DNA of 64,000 bases from an uncultured Campylobacter sp. (GTDB lineage Bacteria > Campylobacterota > Campylobacteria > Campylobacterales > Campylobacteraceae), in NCBI RefSeq assembly GCF_937959485.1, contig NZ_CALGPY010000005.1, positions 496,001 to 560,000 of the forward strand, read 5' to 3'. The notes under the pieces were generated by a model. That model was given only the letters and a program-made list of their open reading frames with translations, had not been told where the DNA came from and did no database searches. Position 1 is the stretch's first letter, and every line of letters starts with the position of its first letter. A program made the translations under genes and the position numbers. Positions 59,539 to 64,000 of the stretch are shown in pieces.

Positions 59539-60253
59539 GAGAGGTACACAAAGCGCACTTTTGCGGGCTGAGGATTACCGCGGTGATTTTGGATTAAGAA
59601 GCTTTTTGGATGAAACAGATCTGTGCTAGTCGCGGTTTTAAATTTAAACTGGCTGCGCGCCGCATGCTTTTCATTCGTGTGATTTTTGCATCCGCTTAGC
59701 TTATAAGAGTGCTTGCGGCTAAATTTTACGCACTTTAAAGATCAGGCTTGGCACGCTTAGCCCTTTCAAAGCAGATCCTGCGGCACATTTCTCATAGCTT
59801 CAAGCCCTTTAAATTTGACGAACCGTTTTGTTGTCGTCAAAAGTTTCGCTAGTAAGCTGCCCTGCCGTCCGTAAAATTTTATCTAACGCCGTTTACCTAC
59901 TAAAACCTTATCGGCGCCGTTTCATTTCCCTCTAAAAGCCATTTGCCTAAAATAAAATTCCGCTCCGCTGCGTAGTGAAATTTTACCTGCGCCAGCTTTG
60001 GAATTTTACTTTCAGCCCCTTTTAAATCTCTTTCGCACCGATAAGATTTAGCTTGCGTCATTTTAAATTTTTACTCCATTCCTAGGCTGCGGTTTTTATC
60101 CATGCTTGTTTTTTAATCCCGCCCATATTTGTACCTAAAATAAGAGTTGTGTTACTTTATGAAATTAAATTTTTAACTTAACATTATTTTAAGCTCAATA
60201 AAAGAGAAAATTTGAAAGAATTTCGTTTGAAATTTCGCCTTGAGGGGTCTGCT
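59539..60253. other. Gene-free gap before the response regulator
   Basis: No coding frame is evident over about 700 bases. AAATTT words are frequent but less dense than in other gaps, and there are GC-rich blocks (TAAAATTCCGCTCCGC near 59951). The last 140 bases are very AT-rich (TTAAATTTTTAACTTAACATT) and probably contain the promoter, but I cannot place it. Confidence 0.55.
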
Positions 60254-60937
60254 ATGAGCTGCGCTTTAAAAGAGCTGGACGTCTTGCTAGTCGAGGATGA
60301 TACTAAATTACTGGCCTCGCTGCATAAGGCGTTTGAGGGTATTTTTAACAACGTTTACAATGCCCAAAACGGGCTTGAAGGTGTGAAAAAATTCAAAAAA
60401 TTTAGCCCTAATCTCGTCATTACCGACATTTTAATGCCGATCGAGGATGGGCTTGAGATGATACGTCAGATCAAGCAGATCTTTCCGCATGCCCCTATCG
60501 CGGTGCTTAGCGGCTTCAGTAGGGAGGAGCAGCTAAAAGGCGTTATGGAGATTGGCGTCGAGCGGTATTACTTTAAGCCGGTAGATATCGCCGCATTTGT
60601 GCTAGAGATAAGTGCGCTGATGAAGTCTAAGCTGGACTCTGTACGAGTCGTAAATATGGGTGCGGGCTACGTATTTGATGGGCTTCGTCGTATTTTACTG
60701 AAGGATGGCGAGCAGATCGTGCTTACTAAAAAGGAGCTTTCTTTTGTTTCGCTGCTAGCCAGTCGCGTGGGCGAGCTGGTACTTTACGAGGAGATCAAGC
60801 GTTATGTTTGGACTGAAGGAGCCGTAAGCGATACGGCGCTTCGTACCTTCGTCAAGCGTATCCGCGATAAAGTGGGTGGTGAAATCATAAAAAACGTCCC
60901 GAGCCTGGGATACAAGATCGATCTTGGGCCCGCTTAA
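60254..60937 (+). CDS. OmpR/PhoB-type response regulator, no adjacent kinase
   Basis: A 227-residue regulator. The receiver domain has the acidic pair E14/D15/D16, phospho-acceptor D58 (LVITDILMP), S86 and K108 (YYFKPVD), all present, so phosphorylation is plausible. A winged-helix DNA-binding domain follows from about 130 (LTKKELSFVSLLASR, ending GYKIDLG). No histidine kinase gene is next to it in this window. ATG 60254 has GAGGGGT before it and gives the usual start; TTG 60212 is less likely. Targets are unknown. Confidence 0.92.
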   Translation: MSCALKELDVLLVEDDTKLLASLHKAFEGIFNNVYNAQNGLEGVKKFKKFSPNLVITDILMPIEDGLEMIRQIKQIFPHAPIAVLSGFSREEQLKGVMEIGVERYYFKPVDIAAFVLEISALMKSKLDSVRVVNMGAGYVFDGLRRILLKDGEQIVLTKKELSFVSLLASRVGELVLYEEIKRYVWTEGAVSDTALRTFVKRIRDKVGGEIIKNVPSLGYKIDLGPA

Positions 60938-61163
60938 ATTTGATCGCGTTTTTGCCGCTTTGTAATTTACGGAATTGCACTCGTAAAATTTTGCGTTTAA
61001 ATATGCCGCGATTAATGCGGAGCGAGGCATATTTCCGCGCTCAAAGCGCCGCAAATTAAAATTTTACGCTCATCCAACTTACTAAATTTGACTTGATAAA
61101 ATTTAACCTCTCAAGCTTTTCAAAAACTTCTTTGCTTAAAAGCCCAAACTAAAAATTTCTTGC

Positions 61164-61169
61164 TAAAAT
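61164..61169 (+). promoter_or_regulatory. Probable -10 box TAAAAT for the AddB-like gene
   Basis: TTGCTAAAATATCGC lies about 45 bases before the TTG start at 61214. The 276-base gap before it holds AAATTT words and no frame. Confidence 0.4.
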
Positions 61170-61213
61170 ATCGCAAAATTCCGCGTTCTGCGAATCGCTC
61201 TAAAGGATTTGTT

Positions 61214-64000
61214 TTGAAAAATTTGCCCTCTAAAAATCTCTTTGTCTACACCAGCTCGCGTGCGCTACGCGCGGCGTTGCAAAGCGAGAGCGGCGGCGTG
61301 CTGGCGCCTAGGATTACTTTGGCGGAATTCTACGAAAAGGCGCTTTTTGTACCGGATCTTGTCGCTTGCGGTGAGATAGACCGCGCGCTTTTTATGAAGC
61401 AGGCGGTAAACGAGAGCAAGCGCGCAGGCGAGAGGCTTAAATTCCCTAACGAGCTTTACGAGTTTATGCGCAACCGCGAGTATCTTTTCGGCTTTTTCAA
61501 GGAGCTTGCGACGGAGCGCGTGAGTATCGATGCGCTCGATCTTAGCGACACCTACGCGTGGTATGCCGAGCATTTTGAAATTCTGCGAGAGCTAGTGGGG
61601 GCGTATGCGCGGATTTTGCGCGAGCATGGATTTTACGACGAGATCACGCTGCCTGCGCTTTATAAGCTAAACGAATCCTATCTGCGCGGATTTGAGCGGA
61701 TAGAAATCAACATCGACGGCAATCCTAGCGCATTTGAGTTTGAGGTTTTTAAGCGTGCTGCAGAGCTTAGCGAGGTTGTGTTGAGCTTTAGAGCCACGAC
61801 TTTAAATTCCAAGCCCGTGCGCGCGGTGGAGGAGCTTTGCGGCATAAGCCTAGAGCCAGGTTTTACCTACCGCGTAAATCTTAGTACGGGTGAAATTTTA
61901 AGCCGCGAGCCGCTAGGCGTGGGCGGAGCGGTTATGTGTAGAGGCTTTGAGCTGCGAAGCTTGCAGGCGAGCTATGTTTTTGAAAAAATTTCATCCTTTG
62001 TGCGCGCGGGCATCGCGCCGGAGCGCATCGCGGTGATTTTGCCCGACGAGAGTTTTGCCGGCACGCTGCGGCTTTATGACGAGCGCATCGCAAAGGCTCG
62101 CGGCTCGCACCGCATGCTAAATTTCGCGATGGGCGAGAAGCTTAAAGATAGCCTATTTTACGTAACGCTAGAGAAAATTTCGCAGTGCTTAAAAGAAGCG
62201 CGCACGCCGAAATTTGGCGTAGATTACCGCGCATTCAAAAGTCCGGATGGAGGATCTTTAGATACGGAGGATTCCGCGGTACAGCAAAATTTAGCGCTAG
62301 GGAATTTCGCTTCGGAGAATTCTATTTCGCAAAATTTCGCACAGCAAAATTTCGAGCTTGATTGCGAAATTTTTTCAAATTCCAAAACTGATTTAAATTT
62401 TATGTCTGCGCGAGAGTTTGAAAATACGGAAAATTTTGAAATTATGCGCGAAATTTCGGCGGAACGCGCGGACAGCGCGGAGGAGCAAAGCTTTTCTTTG
62501 GATTTTGCGGAGTTGCAAGAGCCTTTGGAGTGTTCGCAGCAGCGCGATTATTCGGTTAGCGCAAAACGGCAAGAGCTTTTAAAGCAGCAAGAGAGCCTAC
62601 GACACTCTATGCAACTGGAGCATATAGAGCTTGAGGAAGAAGATGGGTATTCAAAAAGCCCTGAGCAGCGCGATCGTTTTAGGCACTCTAAAATACGCGA
62701 GGGCGCAGATGAGTATCCGCAGCGCCCAAACCCGCAGGAGCTTGATCTGTTTTTTGCGAGTGTGGGTGTGGATGAGGCGCTTTTTGGCGAGTTCGCACGC
62801 GATTTTGCAAAGCAAGTAAGCTTCGAGCATTTCGAGGCACTAATTGCCAAGCTCGCCTGCTTACCTAAAATTAGCGACGCGCTGCTGCAAGAAAAGCTAA
62901 AAGAGCCGCTATATCTAATTAAAATTTTACTTCGAAAATTTAAGGATGAAAACTTAAGCTTGGGCAATCTAATCGATCTTTTTTTGTTAGAAATTTCGCG
63001 CATTAAGCTTGATGATGTTAGTGGCGGAAAGGTCACGGTAATGGGGCTTTTAGAGAGCCGCGGACTGCAATTTGACGGCGTGATAATCCCCGATTTTAAC
63101 GATGATCTGGTGCCAAAGCGCAGTAGCGGAGAGATGTTTTTAAACTCTGCTTTGCGCGCTAGAGCAGGGCTCATCAGCCATGCAGACCGCGAAAATTTAC
63201 AAAGATTTTACTACGACGGCTTGCTAAGAGGCGCTAAAAAAAGCGCGATTTGCTATCTGCAAAGCGTCGAGAAATTGCCTTCGCGGTTTTTGAAAAGCTT
63301 TGAAGTGCAACAAGACGCGGAATTTTCGCAGGAGGATTATTTGCGGCTTTTTGGGCGAGAGGAATTTAAGCCCGCCTTATGCGGACAAGAAGATCCTGTG
63401 GCTCGCCATGATTTTTTTGCCGAGGAGCTATCGTTTTCGCGGCTGGATACGTTTTTAGAATGCAAGAGGAAGTATTATTACCGCTACGTTTTCGGGCTAA
63501 AAGAGGGGCTAAAATTTGGCGAGGATAATGCACTTTTGGGCAAAATTTTACATACGAGTTTTCAGCGTTTATACGAGCGAGCGGGGATGAAATTTAGCAT
63601 GGAAAAATTTCGCCCTATTTATTCGCAGCTTGCGCGAGAAGCAGAGATTGCGCGCTTTGATGCGGAGCTTGAGCTAAAATCGGTAGAAAAGCTAGCTAAG
63701 CTTTTAGAAGAGCATGAGCAAATTTGGAGCTTTAGCGGTAGTGAAGTATCGCTAAAAGGCGAGCTTGACGGAGTGCGGCTGAGCGGGCGGATCGACCGCA
63801 TCGACGAAGATAAGGCAGGGCGGAAGTTTATCATCGATTACAAACGTGGTTCAGCTAAAAAACATATGGAAAAATTCCAGCTTACATTTTACCGCGCGCT
63901 TTTAGCCCAGGAATGCGAATGCGCCTATCTGTCGCTAAAAGATTGCGCGTTTGCGGCTCCTGGCGACAAAACGCCTAGCTTAGAAAACCTACGCGAGACG
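61214..64000 (+). CDS. addB: AddB-like helicase/exonuclease subunit (3' end outside window)
   Basis: A large PD-(D/E)XK nuclease protein of the AddAB/RecB-type double-strand break repair machinery; 929 codons are present and the frame is open at the window end. It starts with TTG 61214 after AAAGGA, reading KNLPSKNLFVYTSSRALRAAL. The nuclease region shows FSRLDTFLECKRKYYYRYVFG near 740, LLGKILHTSFQRLYERAG, and the catalytic IIDYKRG (D875, K877). A low-complexity Gln/Asn/Glu/Ser-rich part with QQNFA-like repeats lies at about 345-510. The partner AddA should follow. The N-terminal helicase-like motifs are weak, as in AddB. The family assignment rests on those C-terminal motifs. Confidence 0.8.
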   Translation, partial: MKNLPSKNLFVYTSSRALRAALQSESGGVLAPRITLAEFYEKALFVPDLVACGEIDRALFMKQAVNESKRAGERLKFPNELYEFMRNREYLFGFFKELATERVSIDALDLSDTYAWYAEHFEILRELVGAYARILREHGFYDEITLPALYKLNESYLRGFERIEINIDGNPSAFEFEVFKRAAELSEVVLSFRATTLNSKPVRAVEELCGISLEPGFTYRVNLSTGEILSREPLGVGGAVMCRGFELRSLQASYVFEKISSFVRAGIAPERIAVILPDESFAGTLRLYDERIAKARGSHRMLNFAMGEKLKDSLFYVTLEKISQCLKEARTPKFGVDYRAFKSPDGGSLDTEDSAVQQNLALGNFASENSISQNFAQQNFELDCEIFSNSKTDLNFMSAREFENTENFEIMREISAERADSAEEQSFSLDFAELQEPLECSQQRDYSVSAKRQELLKQQESLRHSMQLEHIELEEEDGYSKSPEQRDRFRHSKIREGADEYPQRPNPQELDLFFASVGVDEALFGEFARDFAKQVSFEHFEALIAKLACLPKISDALLQEKLKEPLYLIKILLRKFKDENLSLGNLIDLFLLEISRIKLDDVSGGKVTVMGLLESRGLQFDGVIIPDFNDDLVPKRSSGEMFLNSALRARAGLISHADRENLQRFYYDGLLRGAKKSAICYLQSVEKLPSRFLKSFEVQQDAEFSQEDYLRLFGREEFKPALCGQEDPVARHDFFAEELSFSRLDTFLECKRKYYYRYVFGLKEGLKFGEDNALLGKILHTSFQRLYERAGMKFSMEKFRPIYSQLAREAEIARFDAELELKSVEKLAKLLEEHEQIWSFSGSEVSLKGELDGVRLSGRIDRIDEDKAGRKFIIDYKRGSAKKHMEKFQLTFYRALLAQECECAYLSLKDCAFAAPGDKTPSLENLRET

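Noticed and set aside
61265..61573. Minus-strand frame opposite the start of the AddB-like gene
   Set aside because: The plus strand reads as a long conserved protein open to the window end; the minus frame is a shadow.

Overview
The window is a stretch of a Campylobacter-like (Campylobacterota) chromosome of moderate GC content. The evidence is the gene content: a 14-gene complex I operon in which the NADH-oxidising NuoE/NuoF pair is replaced by the two short epsilonproteobacterial proteins, futalosine-pathway menaquinone genes (mqnA, mqnP), a Mla-like lipid module made of MlaA, MlaC and an RND protein, and blocks such as miaA-mqnP-moaA-queE-queD, rsmE-rpmE-rsmI-rlmB, aminotransferase-hom-yraN-trxA-trxB and purA-DUF507-carA whose order I recall from Campylobacter. 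The GC-rich codon use and long AT-word-rich gaps fit one of the higher-GC oral species (C. gracilis is my guess, unverified).

Layout. 1-3203: end of mqnA, gdhA, and a secreted DUF4197 protein. 3641-6844: an AT-richer island of six minus-strand genes, at least one of them an immunity-type protein (Imm53-like), with no toxin gene in view. 6960-11270: a HemN-like radical SAM protein, the AzlCD exporter and a PiT phosphate transporter, all minus strand. 11444-26191: the nuo operon, with promoter and overlapping genes. 26245-26848: a broken gene. 26997-41401: tRNA and rRNA modification, menaquinone, molybdopterin and 7-deazaguanine synthesis, homoserine and thioredoxin genes. 41561-46692: a lipoprotein, the selenocysteine tRNA gene and the RND-mlaC-mlaA operon, all minus strand. 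46877-51431: molybdate regulation and uptake (modE, modA, a TOBE protein, modC, a 980-base gene-free gap, modB). 51483-59402: a sensor GGDEF/degenerate-EAL protein, a HisRS-like protein, purA, a DUF507 protein and carA. 60254-64000: an orphan response regulator and the start of an AddB-like nuclease, cut by the window edge.

How the genes fit together. MqnA and MqnP make the menaquinone that complex I reduces. MoaA and the Mod system supply the molybdenum (or tungsten) cofactor. The selenocysteine tRNA suggests selenoenzymes, for example formate dehydrogenase, encoded elsewhere. Thioredoxin and its reductase form a redox pair, and MlaA/MlaC/RND probably keep outer-membrane lipid asymmetry.

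The most unusual signal is at the sequence level. Words containing AAATTT, and the palindrome GAAATTTTAAAATTTC, fill almost every gap. Related AATTC-bearing words also form arrays inside coding regions, where they encode Asn/Ser/Ala/Glu-rich low-complexity segments in at least six unrelated proteins (NuoG, NuoI, NuoN, QueE, the RND protein and AddB). All of these words match RAATTY, the methylation mark known to license DNA uptake in C. jejuni. The link to uptake is inference.
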